Assembly: GCA_030039135.1 (NCBI GenBank)
Contig: JASHQN010000035.1
Span: forward strand, 1 to 21,942
DNA from: Thermoplasmata archaeon
GTDB lineage: Archaea > Thermoplasmatota > Thermoplasmata > Lutacidiplasmatales > UBA184
DNA length: 21,942 nucleotides
Direction: 5' to 3'
How positions within the stretch are numbered: position 1 is the stretch's first letter; the number at the start of each line of letters is the position of its first letter. The translations under genes and the position numbers were made by a program. This document shows, piece after piece, positions 13,969 through 21,795 of the stretch. Under the pieces are notes generated by a model, which searched no databases, was not told the origin of the DNA, and was given only the letters and a program-made list of their open reading frames with translations.

Positions 13969-15264
13969 CTAGTCCCGGGCGAGCTCGAGCCGCAGGAAGT
14001 GGGTCGCGCAGGAGATGCAAGGGTCGTGGTTGCGGATCGCCCGCTCGCACGCATCGGTGAGCGGAGCGTCGGCCAGGTCGATCGACCGCTCGACCAGATG
14101 ACGCAGGTCCTCCTCGATCCGCTTCTGGTTCTGGGAGGTGGGGGCGACGATCCGGGCGTCCTCGATCGTCCCCCCGCTGGCCAGACGGTATCGGTGGTAG
14201 AGCATGCCGCGCGGAGCCTCGGTGATAGCGGCCCCGCTCACCGGCGAGGCGACGGAGGGGAGGGGCACGGACGGGGAGTCGGGCAGGACGTACCGGTCGA
14301 TGATCGCGAGTCCCTCCTCGCACGCCTGGGCGGTCTCGATCGCCCGGACGATGATGCTCTGGTAGGGGTTGCGGACAACGTGGCCCAGTCCCGTCTCCCG
14401 CGCGAGCGAGGCGGCGCGCGGGCGAAGCCGATCGTAGTTGAGCGCGTAGCGGGCGAGCGGGCCGACGAGGTAGGGGTTTCCGTCCTTGCGGACGGATTGC
14501 AGGGCGTTCGAATGGGGCACCTGGATCTCGCGGAACTCTTCCTCGAAATCGTCCACCGCAATCTGGAGGCCGCGGCTCGACACGACGTCGCCCTCGTTCA
14601 TCGGGTACTCGCTCGCGTGGCGCAGCGCGACGAAGTCGTAGTCCTCCTCCACATCGGGAAAATCGAGACCGGCGGCGAACCGGGCCGTGGCCTCGGCGAG
14701 CGTGAACGCCGACTCGAGCTCGGGGCGGAAGCCGTCCAGCTCCGCGCGCGTCGGGCAGCGATAGAAGCCTCCCACCCGAACGTTGATCGGATGGATCTCT
14801 CGACCGCCGAGCAGCTGCATCAGGGCGTTACCGATCTTCTTCAGCCGGAGCCCTTGCTGCACGAGTTCGCGATGGTCCTTCGCCATGCGGATCGCGTCCG
14901 GGTAGCCGAGGAAGTCGGGAGCGTGGAGCAGGTAGATGTGGAGCGCATGGCTCTCGATCCACTCCCCGCAGTACAGCAGGCGACGCAGGTCGCGTAGCGG
15001 GCCGCCCACCGAGACCCCGAGCGCCCGCTCCATCGCGTGGCACGCGCTCATCTGGTAGGCCACCGGACAGATGCCGCAGATCCGAGCGGTGATGTCCGGG
15101 GCCTCCCGATACGAGCGGCCGCGCAGGAACGCCTCGAAGAAGCGAGGGGGCTCGAAGATCCGAAGCTCCACGTGCTCGACCGTCGCGTTGTGGATGCGCA
15201 CGATCAGGGCTCCTTCCCCCTCGACGCGGGCGAGGTAATCGACGGCGATCGTTCGGTCGGTCAT
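13969..15264 (-). CDS. hydA: [NiFe] hydrogenase large (alpha) subunit, group 3b-like
   Basis: This is the catalytic subunit with the NiFe(CN)2CO site. The 431-residue product has the N-terminal L1 motif RICGIC (Cys63 and Cys66) and the C-terminal L2 motif DPCISCATH (Cys416 and Cys419). His422 is followed by a nine-residue tail, FLRLELARD, the expected cleavage product of the endopeptidase encoded next door. Length, motif types and the company of Fe-S and FAD/NAD(P) subunits match group 3b cytosolic (NADP-linked, sulfhydrogenase-like) enzymes. The ATG overlaps the small-subunit stop (ATGA). An open frame extends upstream but belongs to the small-subunit region, and MTDRTIAVDYLARVEGEG is a typical N-terminus. 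H2 evolution from NAD(P)H or H2 uptake are both possible; sulfur reduction is only a family possibility. Confidence 0.95.
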   Translation of the reverse strand: MTDRTIAVDYLARVEGEGALIVRIHNATVEHVELRIFEPPRFFEAFLRGRSYREAPDITARICGICPVAYQMSACHAMERALGVSVGGPLRDLRRLLYCGEWIESHALHIYLLHAPDFLGYPDAIRMAKDHRELVQQGLRLKKIGNALMQLLGGREIHPINVRVGGFYRCPTRAELDGFRPELESAFTLAEATARFAAGLDFPDVEEDYDFVALRHASEYPMNEGDVVSSRGLQIAVDDFEEEFREIQVPHSNALQSVRKDGNPYLVGPLARYALNYDRLRPRAASLARETGLGHVVRNPYQSIIVRAIETAQACEEGLAIIDRYVLPDSPSVPLPSVASPVSGAAITEAPRGMLYHRYRLASGGTIEDARIVAPTSQNQKRIEEDLRHLVERSIDLADAPLTDACERAIRNHDPCISCATHFLRLELARD

Positions 15265-16055
15265 GGCGGGCTCGAGGCCTCCGCGACCGACTCGGTCGCG
15301 GCGCGGAACGCCGGTGCGGCAGCGTTGAAGGTCGAGAAGAACCGGCGGACCGCCGCGGGCGTCATCCCGGTGTGCTCGAGGAGCGGGATCAGCGCCGCCG
15401 TGTTCGGCGAGTCCATCGGGCCAAAGCAGCCGTAGCATCCCCGATGGAACGCCGGGCAGATCGCACCGCAGCCGGTCTGGGTGACCGGCCCGAGGCAGGG
15501 TGCGCCGTGCGCGACCACGACGCAGACGTTGCCTCGGCGCTTGCACTCGATGCAGACGCTCTCCGTCGGAACGTTCGGGACCCGATCGACGAGGAAGGCC
15601 GAGATCACCTCGAGCAGCTGGGACTTGTCGATCGGGCAGCCGCGAAGCTCGAAGTCGACCGCCACGTGCTCGCGGATCGCGGTCGAGCTCGCGAGGGTCG
15701 TGATGTACTCGGGCCGAGCGTACACGACCCGGCGGTACTCCTCGACGTCCGCAAAATTGCGGAGGGCCTGGATGCCGCCGGCCGTCGCGCAGGCTCCGAT
15801 CGTCACGAGGAACCGCGACTGAGCCCGCACCTCCCGGATCCGACGGGCGTCTTCGGCGGTCGTGATCGATCCCTCGACCAACGAGAGGTCGTACGGACCC
15901 TCGACGACCGCGCGGGACGCCTCTCGGAAGTTCGCGATCTCCACCGCGTCTGCGACGGCGAGCAGCTCGTCCTCGCAGTCGAGCAGCGTCAGTTGACAGC
16001 CGTCGCACGAAGCGAACTTCCAGACGGCGACCCGTGGGGGCCGTCGCGTTGCCAT
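15261..16055 (-). CDS. hydD: [NiFe] hydrogenase small (delta) subunit, group 3b-like
   Basis: This subunit carries the Fe-S clusters that pass electrons from the NiFe site to the diaphorase part. The 264-residue product begins with VAVWKFASCDGCQLTLLDCE, with proximal-cluster cysteines Cys17 and Cys20. Further conserved cysteines follow in VTIGACATAGG, RGCPIDKSQL, CIECKRRGNVC, GAPCLGPVTQTGCGAICP and RGCYGCFGP. The many cysteines fit three [4Fe-4S] clusters. There is no Tat signal or membrane anchor, so the enzyme is cytosolic, as expected for group 3. The ATG follows the gamma-subunit stop by one nucleotide and is preceded by GGGAGGT. The end overlaps the large-subunit start. Confidence 0.95.
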   Translation of the reverse strand: MATRRPPRVAVWKFASCDGCQLTLLDCEDELLAVADAVEIANFREASRAVVEGPYDLSLVEGSITTAEDARRIREVRAQSRFLVTIGACATAGGIQALRNFADVEEYRRVVYARPEYITTLASSTAIREHVAVDFELRGCPIDKSQLLEVISAFLVDRVPNVPTESVCIECKRRGNVCVVVAHGAPCLGPVTQTGCGAICPAFHRGCYGCFGPMDSPNTAALIPLLEHTGMTPAAVRRFFSTFNAAAPAFRAATESVAEASSPP

Positions 16056-16056
16056 C

Positions 16057-16920
16057 TCAGACCTCCCGGAGCATCATCCGCGCCTTGACGTCACGATAGG
16101 AAAAGATCGGCCCATCCCGGCAGACGAACGACGGTCCGTACTGGCAGTGGCCGCACAGGCCGACCGCGCACTTCATGTTCCGCTCCATCGACAGCCAGAT
16201 CGCGCGGTCCGGCACGCCCATTCGGTCCAAGGCCTGGGCGGTGAGGCGCATCATGATCTCGGGACCGCAGAGGAACGCGGTCGTCCGGGCCGCGTCGACC
16301 CGTGTGTCGGGGAGCCGGGCGGTGACGAGCCCCACGTCCCCGTACCAGTCGCGCCCCGCGGCGTCGACCGTCACTTGGAACCGGACCCCGGGTCGCGACC
16401 TCCACGTCTGGAGCTCGTCGTAGTAGACGAGATCCTTCGGAGATCGGGCCCCGTAGATCACCTCGATTCGATCGAACCGGTCCCGGTGGGCCAGTATCTC
16501 GTAGAGGGCCGGCCGGAGCGGGGGCAGGCCGAGTCCGCCAGCGACGATCAGCAGGTCCCCCTGCGTCGCCCGGTCGATCGGCCAGCCGGTCCCGAACGGG
16601 CCACGCACTCCGATCGTCTCGCCCGGAGTGGCTTGGGTCAGGGAGGCGGTGATCTTCCCCGCGGAACGGATCGTATGGACGAGCTCGCGAGGATGGGTGC
16701 GATCGCCGCTGATCGAGATCGCGACCTCGCCGAGAGGGAACCGGTAGAGCATGTTGAACTGTCCGGCGGAGAACTCGAGGGGAGGGGTCCCGGGTCGGGG
16801 CCGGAGCACGAGGGTGACCGTGTCGGGCGTTTCGGCGGTGCGGCTGACCACCTCGTACGGAAGCGGCAGGAACGGGTCGGGCACTGCTTCGGCCGGGGCG
16901 GCCATTCGCTCAGACGCCAT
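16057..16920 (-). CDS. hydG: Hydrogenase FAD/NAD(P)-binding (gamma) subunit
   Basis: This is the diaphorase subunit, which exchanges electrons with NAD(P)H. The 287-residue product is related to the ferredoxin-NADP reductase and dihydroorotate dehydrogenase electron-transfer (PyrK) family. The FAD domain covers about residues 20-110, with LEFSAGQFNMLYRFPLGEVAISISG. The NAD(P) domain follows, with LLIVAGGLGLPPLRPALYEI and VIYGARSPKDLVY. Near the end, MERNMKCAVGLCGHCQYGP supplies a [2Fe-2S] site with Cys251, Cys256, Cys259 and Cys267. The last 20 residues are typical of HydG. The start overlaps the stop of the cNMP-fold gene by 11 nt. Met6 is an alternative start that would reduce this overlap. 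Confidence 0.93.
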   Translation of the reverse strand: MASERMAAPAEAVPDPFLPLPYEVVSRTAETPDTVTLVLRPRPGTPPLEFSAGQFNMLYRFPLGEVAISISGDRTHPRELVHTIRSAGKITASLTQATPGETIGVRGPFGTGWPIDRATQGDLLIVAGGLGLPPLRPALYEILAHRDRFDRIEVIYGARSPKDLVYYDELQTWRSRPGVRFQVTVDAAGRDWYGDVGLVTARLPDTRVDAARTTAFLCGPEIMMRLTAQALDRMGVPDRAIWLSMERNMKCAVGLCGHCQYGPSFVCRDGPIFSYRDVKARMMLREV

Positions 16921-17380
16921 AGATGTCCAGGATCTGGAGCCGGGCCATCTCCAGTCGTTCGCCGATCACGGGTACGAGCCGCAGAAGGAACCAGTAGCCG
17001 TCCTCCGGTCGAGCTTCGAACGCCTCGCGAAGGACTTCGGCGTCAAGGACGAGGGCGCGGGTCGCCTTCACCGCGCGGGCGTCGAACCGCCACCGGTAGG
17101 GCGGAACGAGCCACGACCAGCCAAGGACGTCGCGCGGTCCCACGGTTTGGATCGTCAACTTCGGCCGGTCCGGCGCGCCGAGCTCGAGCGCCACCTTGCC
17201 CAGGAAGAGCAGGTAGAACGATCGCGCCGGATCCCCTTCGTGGAAGAGGAACTCCCCTGCTTCCCAGGTCGCCTCGGTGGCGTGGTGGCCGACCCGTTCT
17301 ACGAACGCGGGATCGGCCCCCTGGAAGAACGGGTGGTCGGCGACCCTCAGAGGGGGGTCAGATCGGACGTGCCCGCTCAT
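16910..17380 (-). CDS. Cyclic-nucleotide-binding-fold protein in the hydrogenase operon
   Basis: The 156-residue soluble protein consists almost only of one cNMP-binding (Crp-type) beta-roll. HPFFQGADPAFVERVGHHAT leads into GEFLFHEGDPARSFYLLFLGKVALEL, and then comes GPRDVLGWSWLVPPYRWRF at about residues 81-99. There is no helix-turn-helix, so it is not a Crp transcription factor. In CRP the phosphate-binding cassette ends in Arg-Ser-Ala; here the aligned stretch reads RFDARA, so classical cAMP binding is doubtful. The ATG overlaps the beta-subunit stop (ATGA) and the end overlaps the gamma-subunit gene. It is therefore made together with the hydrogenase and may be an allosteric or assembly subunit. 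Its role is unknown. Confidence 0.85.
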   Translation of the reverse strand: MSGHVRSDPPLRVADHPFFQGADPAFVERVGHHATEATWEAGEFLFHEGDPARSFYLLFLGKVALELGAPDRPKLTIQTVGPRDVLGWSWLVPPYRWRFDARAVKATRALVLDAEVLREAFEARPEDGYWFLLRLVPVIGERLEMARLQILDIYGV

Positions 17381-18519
17381 GGTTTCGCCCCCGGCTTCGA
17401 CGGGACGGTCCGTATCGCCGCGACCTCTTCCGTGATGTCGATCCCCACCGGGCACCATGTGATGCACCGACCGCATCCGATGCAGCCGGACGTGTCGAAC
17501 TGGTCGTACCACCCGGCGAGCTTGTGGGTCAACCACTGACGGTACCGCGAGAGTCCGCTCTTCCGTACGCTCGAGCCGTGCAGCGAGGTGAACTCGAGAT
17601 TGAAGCACGAGTCCCACCGTCGCCACCGCTCCACACGATCTCCGCCGAGATCGGGCACCTCCTCGGTCGTATGGCAGAAGCAGGTCGGGCACACCATCGT
17701 GCAGTTGGTGCACGATAGACAACGCCGCGCAACGATCTCCCACCGGGGATGCTCGGGATTGCTGAGCAGAAGGTCGTGGATCCCATCGACGTTGAGGGTT
17801 CGTCCCATCGACGCCGCGGTTCGCGCGACGATCTCGTTCGCCGCCTCGGTGTCCGGCCCCTCGGCCGGGCCGAGCGGCACATCGACCAGTACGGCGGCGC
17901 CCGCCTCCGTGCCGACCTCGACCAGGAAATAGTGCCGTGCGGGACTCAAGATCTCGGTGAGGGCGAGGTCGAAGCCGCGGCGGACCGCAGGGCCGGTCCC
18001 CATCGAGACGCAGAAGCACGTGCCCCCCGCTTGACCGCATTGCACGGCGATCCGGAGCAGCCGCGTCCGTCGCGCGTGGTAGCCGGGGTCGTGGACCTTG
18101 CCGTCGAACACCCGGTCGCTCACGTCGAGCCCGGCGAGCTCGCAAGCGCGCATCCCCAGGAATGCGAACGCGACCTCCTCCCGCGGCTCTGGAGCGATCT
18201 CGAAGGACGTCCCGGTCTTGTGCGCGGTCCAGAGTCTCTCCCGAGAGGGGAACAGGTACTTCTTCCAGGAGTGCGGACCGACGTTGAAGCCGAAGACCGC
18301 GGAGTCGGTCCTCCGTTCCAGCCGATACGTCCCGGCGTCCTGGCGGTCCGTCCACCCGATCGGAAGGTCCTCCTCCCGCCCGATCTCGCCGTACACGATC
18401 GCTCCGTCCCGGATCGTCGGGCCCACGACCCGGTAGCCCGCGGACCGGAGGGCCGAAAGGAGGTGCGCGAGATCCTTCCGTTCGAGCGTCCGCTTTTCGC
18501 CGACGGTCAACGCGTTCAT
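17377..18519 (-). CDS. hydB: Hydrogenase iron-sulfur (beta) subunit, group 3b-like
   Basis: This is the electron-transfer subunit that bridges the hydrogenase and diaphorase parts. The 380-residue product has a long N-terminal domain and two C-terminal [4Fe-4S] motifs. RRCLSCTNCTMVCPTCFCHT lies at about residues 264-283 and GCIGCGRCITWCPVGIDITE at about 344-363. The N-terminal region contains GMRACELAGLDVSDRVF and CFCVSMGTGPAV, which are typical of 4Fe-4S dicluster/HydB and anaerobic sulfite reductase A-like subunits. It is the first gene of the operon. Its promoter is not clear: the best A/T-rich spot upstream is CTAAGAAAG on the minus strand near 18567-18575, which would leave a leader of about 20-25 nt. 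Confidence 0.92.
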   Translation of the reverse strand: MNALTVGEKRTLERKDLAHLLSALRSAGYRVVGPTIRDGAIVYGEIGREEDLPIGWTDRQDAGTYRLERRTDSAVFGFNVGPHSWKKYLFPSRERLWTAHKTGTSFEIAPEPREEVAFAFLGMRACELAGLDVSDRVFDGKVHDPGYHARRTRLLRIAVQCGQAGGTCFCVSMGTGPAVRRGFDLALTEILSPARHYFLVEVGTEAGAAVLVDVPLGPAEGPDTEAANEIVARTAASMGRTLNVDGIHDLLLSNPEHPRWEIVARRCLSCTNCTMVCPTCFCHTTEEVPDLGGDRVERWRRWDSCFNLEFTSLHGSSVRKSGLSRYRQWLTHKLAGWYDQFDTSGCIGCGRCITWCPVGIDITEEVAAIRTVPSKPGAKP

Positions 18520-18616
18520 CGACCGGCCCCGATCTGAGCTTCTCCGGCGCTCGGGAAGGTATCGCCTTTCTTAGGGGTTCCCACGGGAGCTGCGGGCGGG
18601 ATAGGTCCCGACCCCC

Positions 18617-18651
18617 GGCGTCGGGAGGGTCGGCCCCCGGATCCCGACGCC
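18617..18651. repeat. Inverted repeat in the hydrogenase/formate ligase divergent region
   Basis: GGCGTCGGG (18617-18625) and CCCGACGCC (18643-18651) are perfect 9-bp arms separated by 17 nt. They lie in the 172-nt region between the divergent hydrogenase beta-subunit and formate-tetrahydrofolate ligase genes, directly upstream of the latter's TATA box. A binding site for a shared regulator is possible, but G/C-rich chance matches are also plausible. Confidence 0.4.
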
Positions 18652-18656
18652 CGAGA

Positions 18657-18664
18657 CTTTTAAC
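18657..18664 (+). promoter_or_regulatory. TATA-box promoter of the formate-tetrahydrofolate ligase gene
   Basis: CTTTTAAC is centred about 31 nt upstream of the ATG at 18692. It is the clearest A/T run in the divergent region and leaves room for at most a few leader nucleotides. Confidence 0.6.
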
Positions 18665-18691
18665 GGGCGGAGTCTGTGCGCCGCGCGCCTC

Positions 18692-20326
18692 ATGCGCACG
18701 GTACCCGAGATCGCGGCCGCACTCGGCCTCCCCGCGGAGGCGGTTCATCCCGCGGGTGCCGCGGTCGGCAAGGTCCCCGTCGCCGTGGTCCGGGAGCTCG
18801 CCGCCACCCATCGCCGGGGGCGCCTCGTCTTGGTCACGGGGATGACCCCCACCCGCCACGGCGAAGGCAAGACGGTCACCGCGATCGGACTCGTCGACGC
18901 GCTCGTGGCCCGAGGACGCACCGCGGTGGTAGGGCTGCGCCAGCCCTCGCTCGGTCCCGTGTTCGGGGTCAAGGGCGGAGCGACGGGGGGCGGGCGTGCG
19001 ACCGTCGAGCCGTCCACGCACATCAACCTCGGGTTCACCGGCGACATCCATGCGGTCGCGGCGGCCCACAACCTTCTCGCGTCGCTCGTCGATAACCACC
19101 TGTACCACGGCAACGCGCTCGACATCGAGCGGAGCCGTGTCGTCCTACCGCGAACGCTCGACATCGAGGACCGCGCGCTCCGGCACGTGGTGACCGGGAC
19201 CGGTAACGACCCTCGGATGCCGGCGAGGGAAGGCTCGTTCGTGATCGCCGCCGCGTCCGAGGTGATGGCGATCCTGGCGCTCGCGAAGGACTACTCCGAC
19301 CTCAAGGATCGCCTCGGTCGGATCCTCGTGGGGTTCCGCGGAAACGGCGAACCCCTGCATGCCTCCACGCTCCGGGCCGAGGGGGCCATGGCCGCGGTGC
19401 TGCGGGATGCGCTCGAACCGAACGTGGTCCAGACCGCCGGCGGCTCGCCGGCGATCGTGCACGCCGGTCCGTTCGCCAATATCGCGCACGGCACCTGCAG
19501 CCGGCTCGCGATCGAACTGGCGCTAGCGACCGCGGAGTACGGCGTCGTCGAAGCGGGGTTCTCCACCGAGCTCGGCGCCGAGAAGTTCGTCGACATCGTC
19601 ACCCCGGTGCTCGGCATCGATGTCGACGCAGCCGTCCTGGTCGTCACGCTCCGGGCGCTCCGCGTCCACGGTGGGGCGAGCGACGATGCCTCCGCGACCG
19701 CCAACGTTGCGGCGACGCAGCGGGGACTCGCGAACCTGGAGCAGCACCTCGCCAACATGGACGCGCTGGGGATCCCCGCGGTCGTCGCGCTCAACCGATT
19801 CCCCGGAGACAGCGCCGAGGAAATCGAGGCGGTCACCGAATTCGGACGTGCGCACGGCACCGCCGTGGTCGAGTCCCGAGCCTTCGAGCAAGGGGGATCG
19901 GGTTGTCTCCAGCTCGCCGAGGCGGTCGAGGGGATCGCGGCGCTCGGACGCCACAGCCGACCGATCGTCGCCCCGGACGCGTCGCCGGTCGACCAGGTCC
20001 GGACGATCGTCACGCGTCTCTACGGCGGATCGGGCGTCTCGCTCCTCGCCGAGGCCGAACGTGACCTCGACGAACTTCGCCGCATCGGGGAGACCGCCGG
20101 CCCGGTCTGTGTCGCGAAGACCCAGCTCTCGCTCTCCGACGACCCTCATCGGATCGGCCGTCCGGAGGGCTTCGTCGTCGAGGTGCATCGCTTCACTCGA
20201 TCCGCCGGCGCGGGCTTCACGGTCGCGCATCTAGGGTCGATCGAGACGATGCCGGGCCTTCCCACGCAGCCAGCGTCGGAAAGGATCGACGTCCTGCCGG
20301 ACGGTCGGATCGTGGGCCTCATCTAG
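18692..20326 (+). CDS. fhs: Formate-tetrahydrofolate ligase
   Basis: This enzyme activates formate with ATP onto tetrahydrofolate to give 10-formyl-THF, feeding purine synthesis or the methyl branch of the Wood-Ljungdahl pathway. The 544-residue product is of usual family length (about 530-560). Seen motifs: VTGMTPTRHGEGKTVTAIGL with the P-loop lysine at residue 60, GLRQPSLGPVFGVKGGATGG, HINLGFTGDIHAV, LVDNHLYHGN and GLANLEQHLANMDALGIPAV. FAVALNRF-type sequence (VVALNRFPGD) and the C-terminal GEIMTMPGLPTQPA-type block (GSIETMPGLPTQPA) are also present. The P-loop reads TPTRHGEGKT in place of the common TPTPAGEGKT. It is monocistronic and divergent from the hydrogenase operon. The enzyme is patchily distributed in archaea. 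Confidence 0.96.
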   Translation: MRTVPEIAAALGLPAEAVHPAGAAVGKVPVAVVRELAATHRRGRLVLVTGMTPTRHGEGKTVTAIGLVDALVARGRTAVVGLRQPSLGPVFGVKGGATGGGRATVEPSTHINLGFTGDIHAVAAAHNLLASLVDNHLYHGNALDIERSRVVLPRTLDIEDRALRHVVTGTGNDPRMPAREGSFVIAAASEVMAILALAKDYSDLKDRLGRILVGFRGNGEPLHASTLRAEGAMAAVLRDALEPNVVQTAGGSPAIVHAGPFANIAHGTCSRLAIELALATAEYGVVEAGFSTELGAEKFVDIVTPVLGIDVDAAVLVVTLRALRVHGGASDDASATANVAATQRGLANLEQHLANMDALGIPAVVALNRFPGDSAEEIEAVTEFGRAHGTAVVESRAFEQGGSGCLQLAEAVEGIAALGRHSRPIVAPDASPVDQVRTIVTRLYGGSGVSLLAEAERDLDELRRIGETAGPVCVAKTQLSLSDDPHRIGRPEGFVVEVHRFTRSAGAGFTVAHLGSIETMPGLPTQPASERIDVLPDGRIVGLI

Positions 20327-20361
20327 ATCCCGCGACCGTGCCCGGAGCCGACCGCGCGTCT

Positions 20362-21597
20362 TCAGTACCGCATTTGGCGCACGCCCGGGAGCAGCAGCGC
20401 GCCAAGTCCGGCGAGACCGTACGCCGCCCCGGCCGCTAGCCCGAGCGGCCAAGGATTCCCCGAGGTCGCGAGTCCGCCGAGAACGAGAGCCCCCACGGTG
20501 GACGCCGCGCCGGCGAAGAGGTACATGTTGGACACGAGGCGAGCAATCCGCTCGGGCGGGACCGCTCCCCGGTAGAACGCGTACTTGGCGTCGAGGTACG
20601 ACGAACTCGCGAAGCCGACCGCGAACCACGCGATCGCGCCCAGGACGAGCACCGCAGGGAGGGCGACCGCGACGACCACGCTCACCGCGGCCACGAGCAA
20701 CGAGATACCGAGCACCAGACCGACCCGTCCCCTGGGGTTCCACCGACCGAGCGCCAACCCGGCGAGCACTCCGCCCGCGACATCCGCGACGAACAGCACG
20801 CCGTACCCGGTCGGCGAGCCGTGGTAGATCGTGGTCGCGAGCAGGGTGATGAGCAGCGCCGGAGCGAAGGTAAGAAAGCCGACGATCGAGTCGACCGCGG
20901 CGAGCTGGAGAAGGGGCCGACCGCGTCCACCGGTGACGAAGCGCCATCCCTCCCAGAAGCTCTCGGCGAACGATCGTTCCGGCCCCGTGGGAGGCGAGAT
21001 CCGCAAGGGCACCGCGAGCAGGGTTGCGGCCACGAGCAGGCCCGCATACAGGAACATTCCCCCGTCCGCGCCGACGGCCAGGATGAGCGCGCCTCCGAGC
21101 GCGTAGCCCAGGATCGATAGCCCCCCACCGAGGGCGCCGCTGACCCCCGACGCGGCGAACTGCTCGTCCGGGCTGAGGAGGACGCCCGGTGCGGCGTTCG
21201 CCGCCGCCCAGGTCATGTCCCACAGGAGGGAGATCGCGGCGACAAGGCCGAACAGGAGCGGTTCGGTGACGAATCGCGCAACGACCCCCCAACCGAGCAC
21301 GGCAGCCGCAGCGGCTTGCACCGGGTACGACCAGAGGAAGATCGTGCGCTGGTTGCGTACCCGGTCGACGATCGGGCCGAAAAGGAACGTCGCGGTGTAG
21401 GCGGCGGCCTCGATGGCGAGTACCGCGCCCACGACGAGGAAGTCGTGGGTGAGGGTGTACGTCAGCCATACGATCGAGATTGAGTAGACCGAGTACCCCA
21501 TGGCCGAGGAGTTCGCGGAGGCGAGAAAGACGACGTACTGGCGGTTCCGTAGTACGGAGCGGAATCCGAGGGTCGGGCGGCCGGCGTCCTCGTTCAC
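20362..21597 (-). CDS. Major facilitator superfamily transporter
   Basis: The 411-residue membrane protein has about 12 hydrophobic segments, with a break after the sixth around residues 205-230 (RISPPTGPERSFAESFWEG). It begins with FRSVLRNRQYVVFLASANSSA, and GPIVDRVRNQRTIFLW lies in the loop between helices 2 and 3. This layout resembles the MFS_3/enterobactin-exporter-like or macrolide-efflux group. The substrate is unknown; an efflux role is more likely than uptake. The start is a GTG at 21595-21597 that gives a reasonable cytosolic N-terminus, with a weak GGAG about 9-12 nt upstream. No clear TATA box was seen. It converges with the formate ligase gene, leaving 35 nt between stops. Confidence 0.9.
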   Translation of the reverse strand: MNEDAGRPTLGFRSVLRNRQYVVFLASANSSAMGYSVYSISIVWLTYTLTHDFLVVGAVLAIEAAAYTATFLFGPIVDRVRNQRTIFLWSYPVQAAAAAVLGWGVVARFVTEPLLFGLVAAISLLWDMTWAAANAAPGVLLSPDEQFAASGVSGALGGGLSILGYALGGALILAVGADGGMFLYAGLLVAATLLAVPLRISPPTGPERSFAESFWEGWRFVTGGRGRPLLQLAAVDSIVGFLTFAPALLITLLATTIYHGSPTGYGVLFVADVAGGVLAGLALGRWNPRGRVGLVLGISLLVAAVSVVVAVALPAVLVLGAIAWFAVGFASSSYLDAKYAFYRGAVPPERIARLVSNMYLFAGAASTVGALVLGGLATSGNPWPLGLAAGAAYGLAGLGALLLPGVRQMRY

Positions 21598-21765
21598 GTC
21601 GTGCGCTCCGTTCGACCGAGGCGTTCCGGCTCAAGACCCCGACTCTCGGGCAAGTGTCCACGCCCTGGGCCCGATCGGAATCGCGGGGCATGCGGACCCT
21701 CACGGGCCGGGCGGACCCGGGGCGCGCGTGGCGCCGGGGGACGAACGGAGCCCTCGAAGTGACGG

Positions 21766-21773
21766 TTCAAATA
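21766..21773 (+). promoter_or_regulatory. TATA-box promoter of the VOC-family gene
   Basis: TTCAAATA is centred about 26 nt upstream of the GTG at 21796, which fits leaderless transcription. Confidence 0.5.
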
Positions 21774-21795
21774 GCTCGGGAGCGAACGCGACGTA

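Noticed and set aside
15265..16008. Upstream extension of the hydrogenase large-subunit frame
   Set aside because: The extension is Arg-rich and overlaps the small-subunit gene. The typical large-subunit N-terminus starts at the ATG overlapping the small-subunit stop.
17381..19108. A long N-terminal extension of the cNMP-fold frame
   Set aside because: It is out of frame over the hydrogenase beta-subunit gene and the divergent promoter region, with low-complexity charged composition. The ATG at 17380 in the ATGA overlap is the natural start.
20231..21703. A 490-residue minus-strand open frame over the MFS gene
   Set aside because: It is in another frame of the same strand and Arg/Gly-rich. 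The MFS frame has clear membrane helices.
21755..21780. GGTTCAAAT near 21765, resembling a tRNA T loop
   Set aside because: There are no complementary T-stem arms and no acceptor or anticodon arm nearby. It is better explained as the TATA-like promoter of the VOC gene.
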